Shown here: positions 8,867-17,727 of the stretch, in pieces
Layout of the letters: every line of letters begins with the position of its first letter
Numbering within the stretch: position 1 is the first letter of the stretch
Notes under the pieces: generated by a model
Told to the model about the DNA's origin: nothing
Seen by the model: only the letters and a program-made list of their open reading frames with translations
Databases searched by the model: none
Source of the DNA: Oscillospiraceae bacterium
GTDB taxonomy: Bacteria; Bacillota; Clostridia; Saccharofermentanales; Saccharofermentanaceae
Length of the DNA stretch: 37,563 bases
Direction of reading: 5' to 3'
NCBI GenBank assembly: GCA_015069215.1
Contig: SVJC01000009.1
Location: 1 to 37,563 of the forward strand
Program-made: the position numbers and the translations under genes

Positions 8867-11848
8867 TTGAGCAATAATAAGGCACTTCTTCTAAAGCCAT
8901 GGCGCGAAAGAGTCGCGTCGATCTGGCCGCAGCTTCTCCTAGCATTCTCATTCCCGGTACTGACAGTATTGGCCGCTCTCGTTATTTGCGGATGCTATCC
9001 GTATGGCGACCGCACCATGCTGACGGTCGACCTTTACCACCAGTACGCTCCTTTTGTGGTCACATTCCGCAACAAGGTCCTGTCCGGGCAGTCCCTGCTC
9101 TACAGCTGGAATGACGGTCTGGGCCAGGAGTTCTATGCCGCGTATGCCAACTATGCGGCGAGCCCTCTCAACATCTTTGCGTTATTTTTCACAGCCAAGA
9201 CCATCCCGGTATTCATAGGGATCGTTACTTGCCTGAGAGCCGGTCTTTCAGGGCTTTTCATGCTGATGTTCCTTGCTTCGAACGACAACAAGAGGGTGGA
9301 TAACATCACCGTTGTCTTTGCCTGCACTTACGCGCTCTGCGGCTGGTACATCTCTTACTTCTGGAACATAATGTGGTGCGACGCCGTAGTCCTTCTCCCG
9401 CTTATAATGCTCGGCCTCAGAAGGTTGCTCATCGAGCGTAAATGCGCTTTCTATGCCGTCGTTCTTGCGATCGCCATCTTCAGCAATTACTATGCAGGAT
9501 TCTTCATATGTCTGTTCCTTGTCATGTTCGCACCCTGCTACTACGTAATGCTCTTCACGCCCGGAAAACCTAAGGGTGACCCGATGAGACTGTGCTTCAA
9601 AACGTTCTTCGGCGCAGCTTTCAGGTTTGCTTTTTCGAGCGCTGTAGCCGCAGGAGCTACTGCAGTACTGACAGTTCCCACATACCTTATCCTTAAGCAC
9701 TGCTCCGCTACCGGAGATACACTGCCCAAGGATTTTACACTTCAGAATAACCTTTTCGATTTCCTCGGAAGGCTTATGGTTGCGGCCAACCCCAATATCC
9801 GTGACGGTATGGACAATGTTTACAGCGGCGTTGTCGTAGCTATCCTTCTGCCGCTGTTCTTCCTGCTCCCCAAGAGCACGGGCATCACGATGAGACACAA
9901 GATCGCTTTCGGTCTCATGATCTTCGTAATGTACCTGAGCTTTACCAACAGGACCCTCAACTTCATCTGGCACGGACTTCACTTCCCGAATCAGATCCCT
10001 TACAGGGAATCTTTCCTCATGAGCTTCCTCCTTGTCTTTATCGGATTCCTTACGATAAGAAGGATCCGGAGCCTGAGTCTGGGGGCCGTCATGGGGTCCG
10101 TGGCTGCATGGTTTATCTTCCTCGTGCTCTATGAGAAATACGGCAAGGGAAATGAGAGCTACATCCAGATTGGCTGCACTCTGCTGTTCATAATCATCCA
10201 GGGTGCCGTTCTCAGGATCGTCAGCGATGCAAATTCAGGAAAATCCTCGTTCTATTGCGAGACCCTGATCACTGTCACGATGCTCCTTGAGATCTTTGCG
10301 GCATCGACCATCTCTATCGGTCTTGTTGCCCAGCACGAAGGATTTGCTTCGTATGAACCTTACGGAAGAAACCAGCCTCCCATCACGGAATATGTCAATT
10401 CGGTGGAGGGAACTCCGGGACATCAGAATTTTGAGCGTTCCGAGCTTTTCCCGAACAATATCTGCGATATCCAGGCACTTTACGACGTTAAGGGAATCTC
10501 GATCTTCTCCTCTACGGCAAGAGAGAGCTTCGTTAAGTACATGAGAAACTTCGGTTTTCACAACAACGGCATTAACGGTTTCCGCAATGCCGGACTTACC
10601 AGGGTAACCGCAACGCTCCTGGGCGTCAGGAACCTTATCGAGACCGAAAAGACGAAGACTGTTCCCGCACTTTTCGAAAAAGAGTACACAAGCGGACCTG
10701 TTACATCCTGGGGCAACCCTGATGCTTTGAGCGTCGGATACATGGTTTCAGAGAAGTTCCCTGAATATGTTCCCGAATACAATGACCAGGGCAACGCATT
10801 CATGAAGACCAACAAATGGATCCAGGCCATGGGCGTTGAAAAAGAGGTTTACAAGTCCGTAAACATCTCTGCCGTGGACTGCGTCGGAATGAGCACCAGA
10901 GACAAGCAGAATTATCTGCTCTTGTATACGATCGCAGCTGATGACGATGATGAATGCGGCTTTACAGTCAGGGTAGACAATGCCAAGATCGGCGCAGACG
11001 TATATGTTTATGCCGGTTCCAACAAGGGCGGCACCGCTACCGTCACGGTAGGCGAGACCTCCAGGTCTTTCGAGATCAGGAGCTTCCAGGTGATCACGCT
11101 CGGCGTTTTCGACGGCACTCCCATGACGCTCAAGGTTGATTACTACGATCCGCCGAGTGCTTCTCCGCTTTATGTTTACGGCTACCAGCTCGATGTTGAC
11201 GCTTATAACGAAATGGTAAAAGAGCTTTCCGACGAGCAGCTTGAAGTTACGAAATATGACGCGACTTCGCTCGAAGGAACCGTCACTGCAAAGAATGACG
11301 GACTCTTATTCCTCACCATCCCTTATTCTGAAGGATGGTATGCTTGGGTCGACGGTGAAGAGACTGAGGTCACACCCGTCAATGACGCTCTCATGGCAAT
11401 AAAAATGAGCGCGGGCAAACACGATGTCAGGATCGAATATATCCCGGCAGGATTCAAGCCCGGCGTCTGCATAACATGCGCTTCGATAGTTACGATAATC
11501 CTTTTGGCGGCGATCCCCGCGCTTATCAGAAAGGCACGCGCTTCCAAGAAGACTGCTGCAGCTGTAGTGTCTGCAACGGCTGAGACCGCAGCCCGGACCG
11601 GTTCTGAAGCTTCCGTAGAAGAGCCCGTCCCGGCAGTTCCGGATGTGCCCGCGGAACCGGCAGAACCTGCTGAGCCTGCAGAACCTTCCGAAGACAAGCA
11701 GGATGTTCCAGCCGAAGAGGCCGTAACTGAAGAACAGACCGCGGAAGAAGTTCCGGAGGAACCGCAGAAACTTGAGGAAACGGAAACTCCGTCATCCGGG
11801 GATGAACCCGAAGAACCTTCAAAAGATAACGGAGACAGCAAACAATGA
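8867..11848 (+). CDS. YfhO-family multi-TM membrane protein with acidic C-terminal tail
   Basis: 993 aa, TTG start; PYGDRTMLTVDLYHQYAPF, LSGQSLLYSWNDGLGQEF, AGLSGLFMLMFL, C-terminal FLTIPYSEGWYAWVDGEETEVTPVNDALMAIKMSAGKHDVRIEYIPAGFKPG; C-terminal ~110 aa E/P-rich tail. Confidence 0.88.
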   Translation: MSNNKALLLKPWRERVASIWPQLLLAFSFPVLTVLAALVICGCYPYGDRTMLTVDLYHQYAPFVVTFRNKVLSGQSLLYSWNDGLGQEFYAAYANYAASPLNIFALFFTAKTIPVFIGIVTCLRAGLSGLFMLMFLASNDNKRVDNITVVFACTYALCGWYISYFWNIMWCDAVVLLPLIMLGLRRLLIERKCAFYAVVLAIAIFSNYYAGFFICLFLVMFAPCYYVMLFTPGKPKGDPMRLCFKTFFGAAFRFAFSSAVAAGATAVLTVPTYLILKHCSATGDTLPKDFTLQNNLFDFLGRLMVAANPNIRDGMDNVYSGVVVAILLPLFFLLPKSTGITMRHKIAFGLMIFVMYLSFTNRTLNFIWHGLHFPNQIPYRESFLMSFLLVFIGFLTIRRIRSLSLGAVMGSVAAWFIFLVLYEKYGKGNESYIQIGCTLLFIIIQGAVLRIVSDANSGKSSFYCETLITVTMLLEIFAASTISIGLVAQHEGFASYEPYGRNQPPITEYVNSVEGTPGHQNFERSELFPNNICDIQALYDVKGISIFSSTARESFVKYMRNFGFHNNGINGFRNAGLTRVTATLLGVRNLIETEKTKTVPALFEKEYTSGPVTSWGNPDALSVGYMVSEKFPEYVPEYNDQGNAFMKTNKWIQAMGVEKEVYKSVNISAVDCVGMSTRDKQNYLLLYTIAADDDDECGFTVRVDNAKIGADVYVYAGSNKGGTATVTVGETSRSFEIRSFQVITLGVFDGTPMTLKVDYYDPPSASPLYVYGYQLDVDAYNEMVKELSDEQLEVTKYDATSLEGTVTAKNDGLLFLTIPYSEGWYAWVDGEETEVTPVNDALMAIKMSAGKHDVRIEYIPAGFKPGVCITCASIVTIILLAAIPALIRKARASKKTAAAVVSATAETAARTGSEASVEEPVPAVPDVPAEPAEPAEPAEPSEDKQDVPAEEAVTEEQTAEEVPEEPQKLEETETPSSGDEPEEPSKDNGDSKQ

Positions 11849-14172
11849 TAGGAACCCGTTCAGGAAGGGAAAAATTCATTGACGGGTTCGTGATATGTTT
11901 CCTCGCGGCGGCCTGTACTGCCACGATAGCACTCAACATCGGACTTTCCGTCAGCCCCGGCAAGATCCTTCCGACAACACTCTCGATGAGAACGGGGGAT
12001 ATGAGCGAGAACATCATCGCGGGACTTAAGGTCGCCGAAAATGATGTTGCAAGCATAAAGTCAGGACTCGGAGCCGCTGAAACCTGGGAGCTGATCTCGG
12101 ACAGGAATCTGGATCTGTTCTTCCTTATTGCTTTGCTCCTGCCGCAGAGCCTGACCAAAGCCATCCTTACTATAGGTTATTTCTTAAGGTTCGGCCTTGC
12201 AGCTTCAATGATGTATGCGTTCTGCTGCCGTCACGCAGGCCTCAGGAGGCTTTATTCGTTCCTTCTCGGAATGATGTATGCTTTCTCCTCTCAGGTCATA
12301 CTTACAGCGCAGTTTACTCCGGTAATGAACATGGTAATCCTCATACCATGTGCCCTTTCGGCATTCGATTCATATCTCAGGACAAGGACATGGAAGTCAT
12401 TTGCGCTTTCCGCCCTCGCCTGTGCGCTCATCGCTGCTTCAGGAAGCTACGGTTGCATTTCTGGCATTCCGTTCCTTATCGTCTCGGCTTTCGTACTGGC
12501 CATCGGCCTTTATGACAAGAAGGGCAAGGTTTTCTCATCCTGGATGAAGCTTGTGGGTGCGATAGTTACGGGAACCGCAATGGCAGCATTTTCGGTGATC
12601 CCGAGATTCATCGGCCAGCTCCCGAAGTTTGACGTTGTCCAGGCGGCAAAGACTGCCGAGATGAGATACGATTTCTATGATCTGCTCAGGCATATGTTCG
12701 TGGCCCAGTCCGGCGGACTCGAAAATGACATGCCGCCGGTTTTCTATATTGGCATACTGACCGTGGAAGCGATCGTCCTGTTCTGGTTCAACTTCAAGAT
12801 TCCCGTACGCGTTAAGGTAACGGCGGCTTTTGTCATTTCGGTCTGGTACATTTCATGCGCTTCGTCTTTCGTAAGCGGTGCCGTCAGCATCTTCGGCGAA
12901 AGTCCCGTGCTCAGTTCCACCAGGCTGATCTGCCTTGAAGCATTCCTGTTCTTCTACGCGGCGATAGCCCTCAAGAACATCAGGGGTGTTGAAAGGGGAG
13001 CACTTTATGCGTCGTTCCTGGTCCCGCTGGCTTTCCTTGTCTTCTCCGGCAACAACTATTCCGACATCCAGTTTTCGACGACGATAAATCTCGGAACAGC
13101 CATTGTAATGCTCGTTTGCGGCATTATCAACATCCGTCTTGCTTTAACAGAGACTTCCGGAAAGAAGTTCAAGATGTTTGTTGCCGCTCTCGGCGCACTG
13201 GCGATCACGGTAAATGCTTCATTCATAATGTTCAACAATTCCGTCAGCGCATCAGGAACAGGCCTCAATGCCATCAGCGATGCTGAAGACGAAGAGTTTG
13301 ATCTGTACGATGAAGATGAAGACATCGGCCTGTCGGTCTTTTCAAACGCTGACAAATATCTTCTGTTCTCGAATGACATAAGTTCTTACAAGGCAGAAGG
13401 TTTCGCGGACGGATTTAATTATGCGTCCGGCCAGGCTCAGGCAGGCGAGTGCTTCTCGGAATATGACCTGAACCTCGTTTACAGCGATCAGGCCGATCAC
13501 AAGGAAAAGGACATCTACAGCGTAGGAGCGGGTTTTTCTTCGATCACCTTTGAGGTGACATGCAAAGACGGTGACAGATTGTTTATCTACAGCGGCTTTA
13601 ACGGCGACATCACCATCAGGAATACCTATGGCGATTTTGAAGAGGAGACGGATATCTCCGGGCCTTCGCTCTGTGAACTTGAAGCAGTCCCGGGCAAACA
13701 CGAACTCGCATTTTTCTTCGATCTCGAAGAGGCATCCGAAAGCAGGATTGCCGTCATGTACGTCAATCCCGGCGCTGCCGAGAGGCTTCAGAAGGCAACA
13801 AGGTCAATGGAAGGCAATTCTTTCAGTTTTAAATATACCGACATACCCGGGATGCATGCCGGAACAGTGAGCTTTCTTACATCCAAGGCTTACGATCCCG
13901 GGACCCGCATCTCCGTAAACGGAAAGAACTGCAGGACGTTTGAGTATCTCGGTCTGACGGGATGTACTTTTGTTGCATCGGATAAGGTTACGGATTACAA
14001 TGTGCAGATCTCCAAGGCCATTCCGGGCCTTTCCGGAGGCATTGCGGTATCTGCAGCCGTTTGTCTGGCTATCCTTGCTATTCCTCTCATATATAAGAAT
14101 AGTAATAAAAATAAGAAGGGAAAGAGTTCCGAAGATCCTGATCTTGTGGAACAACCTGAAGTAAATGCTTAG
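11845..14172 (+). CDS. YfhO-like multi-TM membrane protein (second, divergent copy)
   Basis: 775 aa, ATGA overlap with the preceding YfhO gene; multiple TM segments, similar placement of PGKHELAFFFDLEE-type extracytoplasmic domain and single C-terminal TM. Confidence 0.7.
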   Translation: MIGTRSGREKFIDGFVICFLAAACTATIALNIGLSVSPGKILPTTLSMRTGDMSENIIAGLKVAENDVASIKSGLGAAETWELISDRNLDLFFLIALLLPQSLTKAILTIGYFLRFGLAASMMYAFCCRHAGLRRLYSFLLGMMYAFSSQVILTAQFTPVMNMVILIPCALSAFDSYLRTRTWKSFALSALACALIAASGSYGCISGIPFLIVSAFVLAIGLYDKKGKVFSSWMKLVGAIVTGTAMAAFSVIPRFIGQLPKFDVVQAAKTAEMRYDFYDLLRHMFVAQSGGLENDMPPVFYIGILTVEAIVLFWFNFKIPVRVKVTAAFVISVWYISCASSFVSGAVSIFGESPVLSSTRLICLEAFLFFYAAIALKNIRGVERGALYASFLVPLAFLVFSGNNYSDIQFSTTINLGTAIVMLVCGIINIRLALTETSGKKFKMFVAALGALAITVNASFIMFNNSVSASGTGLNAISDAEDEEFDLYDEDEDIGLSVFSNADKYLLFSNDISSYKAEGFADGFNYASGQAQAGECFSEYDLNLVYSDQADHKEKDIYSVGAGFSSITFEVTCKDGDRLFIYSGFNGDITIRNTYGDFEEETDISGPSLCELEAVPGKHELAFFFDLEEASESRIAVMYVNPGAAERLQKATRSMEGNSFSFKYTDIPGMHAGTVSFLTSKAYDPGTRISVNGKNCRTFEYLGLTGCTFVASDKVTDYNVQISKAIPGLSGGIAVSAAVCLAILAIPLIYKNSNKNKKGKSSEDPDLVEQPEVNA

Positions 14173-15166
14173 TAAAAAGATTGTTGACGGTTGCGAGTTC
14201 GTAGTATTCGATCTCGAGTGGAACCAGCCGATTCCCGGCAAAACCTATGATTTCGATTGTTCGACCCTTACCGGTGAGATCATTGAGATAGGCGCCTGCC
14301 GTTATGTGTATGAAAACGGTGACCTTATCTGTCAGGCAATCTATTCGGCTGACATAGTCCCTGCCATTTATACCAGGCTTCACTATCACGTCAGAAAAGT
14401 TACGCATAAGAAGAACAGCGATCTCAAGAACGGCCAGCCGTTTGCTGATGCTTATAAGGGATTCCGCGATTTCTGCGGTCCGGATGCCATCCTGGTCGGA
14501 TGGGGCAATTCAGATCCTGCCATGCTCAAGATGAACCTGAAGTTTTTCGGCATGGATCCCAAACTCGAAATGCCGTTCCTTGATCTTCAGCCGATCTTCT
14601 CGTTCTTTGCGGGACAGAAGGGCAAGCAGAGAAGTGTAGAGGCAGCCGTGGATTTCTACAACATAGAAAAGAAAGACATATTCCACAGTGCCACGGCAGA
14701 TGCACAGTATACGGGCGCGGTATTTGAAGAGATCTTCAGACACAACAAGCCGTCCGAGGTAATCTCCGCAATATCGAGCTCATCGATCGATCCCGACATA
14801 AAGAGCGAGTTTTCCCTTGTCGGTAATGAGGCCAAAGATGCTGACGGAGCATTGAGCCTCGTCGACGGTTTCCTTAGTAATTGCCCGGTCTGCGGTAAAA
14901 AGCTCAAGGCGGAAATAGGAAAGTTCCGCATAAGAAAGTCACAATATGCGCTTTTCAGCTGCAGCGAGCACGGGGAGATGTTCTCCAGAGCGAGGATAAA
15001 AAAGAACAAATCCGGCATGTTTTATGCTTCGGCGGTCTTAAGATTTGCCACTCAGACGGATTATTATCTGGTAGCTTCAAAGAAGGAAGAGTTCGATAAA
15101 TACGGCTCTAAAGGGGCACCGGTGGAGAAAACAGAAGAAAAAAGCGAAGAATCCGACAATTTGTAA
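14165..15166 (+). CDS. DEDDh-type 3'-5' exonuclease (DnaQ-like) with Cys-containing C-terminal domain
   Basis: VVFDLEWNQP...GEIIEIGACR (ExoI), ILVGWGNSDPAML (ExoII), DIFHSATADAQYTGAVFEEI (ExoIII, HxAxxDA); C-terminal CPVCGKK...CSEHGEMF. Confidence 0.85.
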   Translation: MLSKKIVDGCEFVVFDLEWNQPIPGKTYDFDCSTLTGEIIEIGACRYVYENGDLICQAIYSADIVPAIYTRLHYHVRKVTHKKNSDLKNGQPFADAYKGFRDFCGPDAILVGWGNSDPAMLKMNLKFFGMDPKLEMPFLDLQPIFSFFAGQKGKQRSVEAAVDFYNIEKKDIFHSATADAQYTGAVFEEIFRHNKPSEVISAISSSSIDPDIKSEFSLVGNEAKDADGALSLVDGFLSNCPVCGKKLKAEIGKFRIRKSQYALFSCSEHGEMFSRARIKKNKSGMFYASAVLRFATQTDYYLVASKKEEFDKYGSKGAPVEKTEEKSEESDNL

Positions 15167-15218
15167 ACGAAATGTTAACAAAGTATGTAAAAAAAGTTAG
15201 CAAATTTGGAATTTTCTG

Positions 15219-15247
15219 TTGAAATTTGGCCGGGAATATCATAAAAT
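15219..15247 (+). promoter_or_regulatory. Putative sigma-A promoter for the pilin-like gene at 15335
   Basis: TTGAAA - 17 bp - TAAAAT. Confidence 0.6.
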
Positions 15248-15334
15248 AAGCTCAAGAAATTGGATTTTTATGCGTGGAAAACGCGCAGACAGTTTGATTT
15301 AGGACTTTATACACATATGAAGGAAGGTGCTTCT

Positions 15335-17257
15335 ATGATGAGAAAGTTTTACAAGAAGAAAGCAGGAAGACGCGGAGCGATCCTCGTAACCGTCGTTTTC
15401 GTACTGGCATTCGCAGTAATCTTCATTGCTGCAGCCATGATGCTTACACAGGCTACAAGAAAGCGTGTGTATACTGAGGCTGAGAGCAATCAGGCAAGAC
15501 TTACGGTTACATCCGTTGCAGAGTCTTGGTATCGTGCGGTGCAGAAGTGCGAGTTTGCTGATGAGGATCTGTTAGACCTCTGCAAGGCTAAGTCACTCAT
15601 CAGGGTTTATGCATCGGCTAACGCTGATACAGTTCCTGGCCTTGAGAATGAAGGTGTTAAAAATGATGAAAGTTACACTACAGTGTATCTTTACCGTGTA
15701 CCGAATTCGGAGGGAGCTACTAAAGCAGATGATTATACATATTATGCTGACTTTACGACTCACCTTGACGGACAGGTTGAGAACGTTCGTGCAACTTTGA
15801 GCTACACGACCCCGACCAGCGGCAAAAATGCAGCACCTTTCAGCACGCAGATCGACTTGAACAACGAGTTCAATCAGAACAACCTCGAAATAATCGGTAA
15901 GGGTAAGAATGATCTTGATAATATCTTCCTCGTCAGAAAAGGCGGTAAGAACAAGAACGCTTCTTTCTCTACCTACGCTACAATGGTATATTGTGATGGC
16001 GAAGTAGCATTCAAGGATGATGATTTCCATTGTAAAGATCTCGTTTTCCTTACTGGCGCAAAGCTGGCAAATAAGAATGACAGTACCATGTTCAAGAAGC
16101 ACACTGTTGAGAACCTGTTCTTCTTCGGTGACAGTAATGAAGCGATTTCTACAGGAACAGCCACCAACTTTAGTCCCAGCGGTCTCAACTTCTACCTCTG
16201 CGACAGATCCATAGGTGATACTTCATGGGTAAGCGGCGCAAGTGTTACTTACATCAATGCTGACGGTACTCTTAAGGGCGGCGGAAAAGCATTCGCAGAC
16301 GATGATGTTAACAATGCATTTGTTAAAAAAGTAAAAAAGTATGCATCGCTTAACACAAGCTATAAGGCTGGCGGTACAAACAGCTTCCCTACCACTGACG
16401 AATTCATTTCAGCTTCTTCAAAGCTCGGAATAACAAAGACACCTCCGAGCACTCTTACGGGCAAGAAGTTTGGTAACTTCCTTGAAAATAATTGCTACCA
16501 GAAGAATGGTGGTAAAGTTGTTCCCGGTGGCACATATCTCTTCACCTCCGATGAGTCTGATAAAGGTGAGAGCCATCCTGGTTTGGGCGACAAGGAACCT
16601 TACATCATGGTTCTCAGCGGCAGTGAGAATTACACATTCTGGTTCGATGGTACTTTCAAACTTTATAACGTAGTATTCATTATCGACAAGCCTAACCCTA
16701 AAAAGCCGGCACTCTTCCTTCTTGCTAAGAACGCAAGTGTTGAATGGCCTTCAAGCGACAACGGAAAAGTAGGCGGTAACGGAATCTTTGCCGTAAAAGG
16801 AAGGAACTTCGACAGCGCAGCAGATGCTGCTAAGTTTATCAAGGATACTTTAAGCTCCAATTTGGACGGTCCTAATAAATTTGAGGATACCGAGAGTAAG
16901 GGCTACAGCCATCGTTATGATGGTAAGAATGAGCCTTGCGCAATGGTTATCGGTATGGGCAAGAATACTTTCAAAGTATGTAAGAATGCGATTCTGGAAT
17001 CATTTGTAGGCATGTTCAATGACAACTATAACGAGTCCAACCAGTCCAAGTTCTTGTTCCAGAATAACGATCACGGCGTATTCTACGGAAGACTTATGAC
17101 AGACGGTTATTTTGATAGCGACCAAGGTTCCATCTCAATGCCTGCCTGCCCCGGCTCTTCAAATATGGATGAACCGGATCCTGCAATGAAGAAACTTGTT
17201 ACAAACTTCAAACTTAAGTCAATGGTCTACTATTACGGCATACAGAGCGCAGGTTAA
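15335..17257 (+). CDS. PilX/GspK-like type IV pilin-like surface protein (large)
   Basis: MMRKFYKKKAGRRG|AILVTVVFVLAFAVIFIAAAMMLTQATRKRVYTEAESNQARL: class-III-leader-like basic N-terminus and hydrophobic stretch without Glu5; RBS AAGGAAGG upstream of 15335. Confidence 0.6.
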   Translation: MMRKFYKKKAGRRGAILVTVVFVLAFAVIFIAAAMMLTQATRKRVYTEAESNQARLTVTSVAESWYRAVQKCEFADEDLLDLCKAKSLIRVYASANADTVPGLENEGVKNDESYTTVYLYRVPNSEGATKADDYTYYADFTTHLDGQVENVRATLSYTTPTSGKNAAPFSTQIDLNNEFNQNNLEIIGKGKNDLDNIFLVRKGGKNKNASFSTYATMVYCDGEVAFKDDDFHCKDLVFLTGAKLANKNDSTMFKKHTVENLFFFGDSNEAISTGTATNFSPSGLNFYLCDRSIGDTSWVSGASVTYINADGTLKGGGKAFADDDVNNAFVKKVKKYASLNTSYKAGGTNSFPTTDEFISASSKLGITKTPPSTLTGKKFGNFLENNCYQKNGGKVVPGGTYLFTSDESDKGESHPGLGDKEPYIMVLSGSENYTFWFDGTFKLYNVVFIIDKPNPKKPALFLLAKNASVEWPSSDNGKVGGNGIFAVKGRNFDSAADAAKFIKDTLSSNLDGPNKFEDTESKGYSHRYDGKNEPCAMVIGMGKNTFKVCKNAILESFVGMFNDNYNESNQSKFLFQNNDHGVFYGRLMTDGYFDSDQGSISMPACPGSSNMDEPDPAMKKLVTNFKLKSMVYYYGIQSAG

Positions 17258-17274
17258 AATCTAAAACATAACAA

Positions 17275-17314
17275 AAGGCCCGGAGTTAAAACTTCGGGCC
17301 TTATCATTTTTTTT
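17275..17314 (+). terminator. Rho-independent terminator between convergent genes (possibly bidirectional)
   Basis: AAGGCCCGGAGTTAAAACTTCGGGCCTTATCATTTTTTTT. Confidence 0.8.
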
Positions 17315-17322
17315 GATTTTGA

Positions 17323-17727
17323 TTAGGAAAGAGTGATCAGGTGAGCAGACTGCAGTATCTGCATGGAAATGTCGGCAGCAGGGCAAACGATCACATTTTC
17401 GCCGGGAGTGTAATCGACATCAAATGCCTCAAGGCTGTCTTCGCAGACATATGAATAGCGCGAAAGGCTGAAAAGCTTCAATATCCTGGAAGAAAAGAAC
17501 GGATCGCGGATGAGATTGACTGCTGAATCGACAAGGATCACCTTAAGTATCGGTTCACCGGATTCGGAAAGTGAATCAATGAAAGAGCCGAGAAGGAATC
17601 GTCCGTGTTCCGTATCAGAAGAATAGTAATCGTGCTTTATGAGAATTGTCAGGTCACCGCTCTCATCGATCAAAGTCATTTCGGGAGCAGGGGTCAATTC
17701 AAGATTGCTTTTTTCCCAGTTGTTCAT
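17323..17727 (-). CDS. DsrE-fold protein resembling the C-terminal domain of YedF
   Basis: LTILIKHDYYSSDTEHGRFLLGSFIDSLSESGEPILKVILVDSAVNLI...YVCEDSL...GENVIVCPAADISMQILQSAHLITLS matches the general YedF C-terminal pattern; start set at MNNWEKSN (17727). Confidence 0.65.
   Translation of the reverse strand: MNNWEKSNLELTPAPEMTLIDESGDLTILIKHDYYSSDTEHGRFLLGSFIDSLSESGEPILKVILVDSAVNLIRDPFFSSRILKLFSLSRYSYVCEDSLEAFDVDYTPGENVIVCPAADISMQILQSAHLITLS

Noticed and set aside
9248-9982. 244-aa minus-strand ORF inside the first YfhO-like gene
   Set aside because: Antisense to a clear membrane-protein CDS; composition (His/Glu/Ser-rich, no recognisable domain) is typical of spurious antisense frames.
11526-12164. 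212-aa minus-strand ORF across the YfhO-YfhO junction
   Set aside because: Antisense over two confident genes; low-complexity product mirrors the acidic-tail coding repeat.
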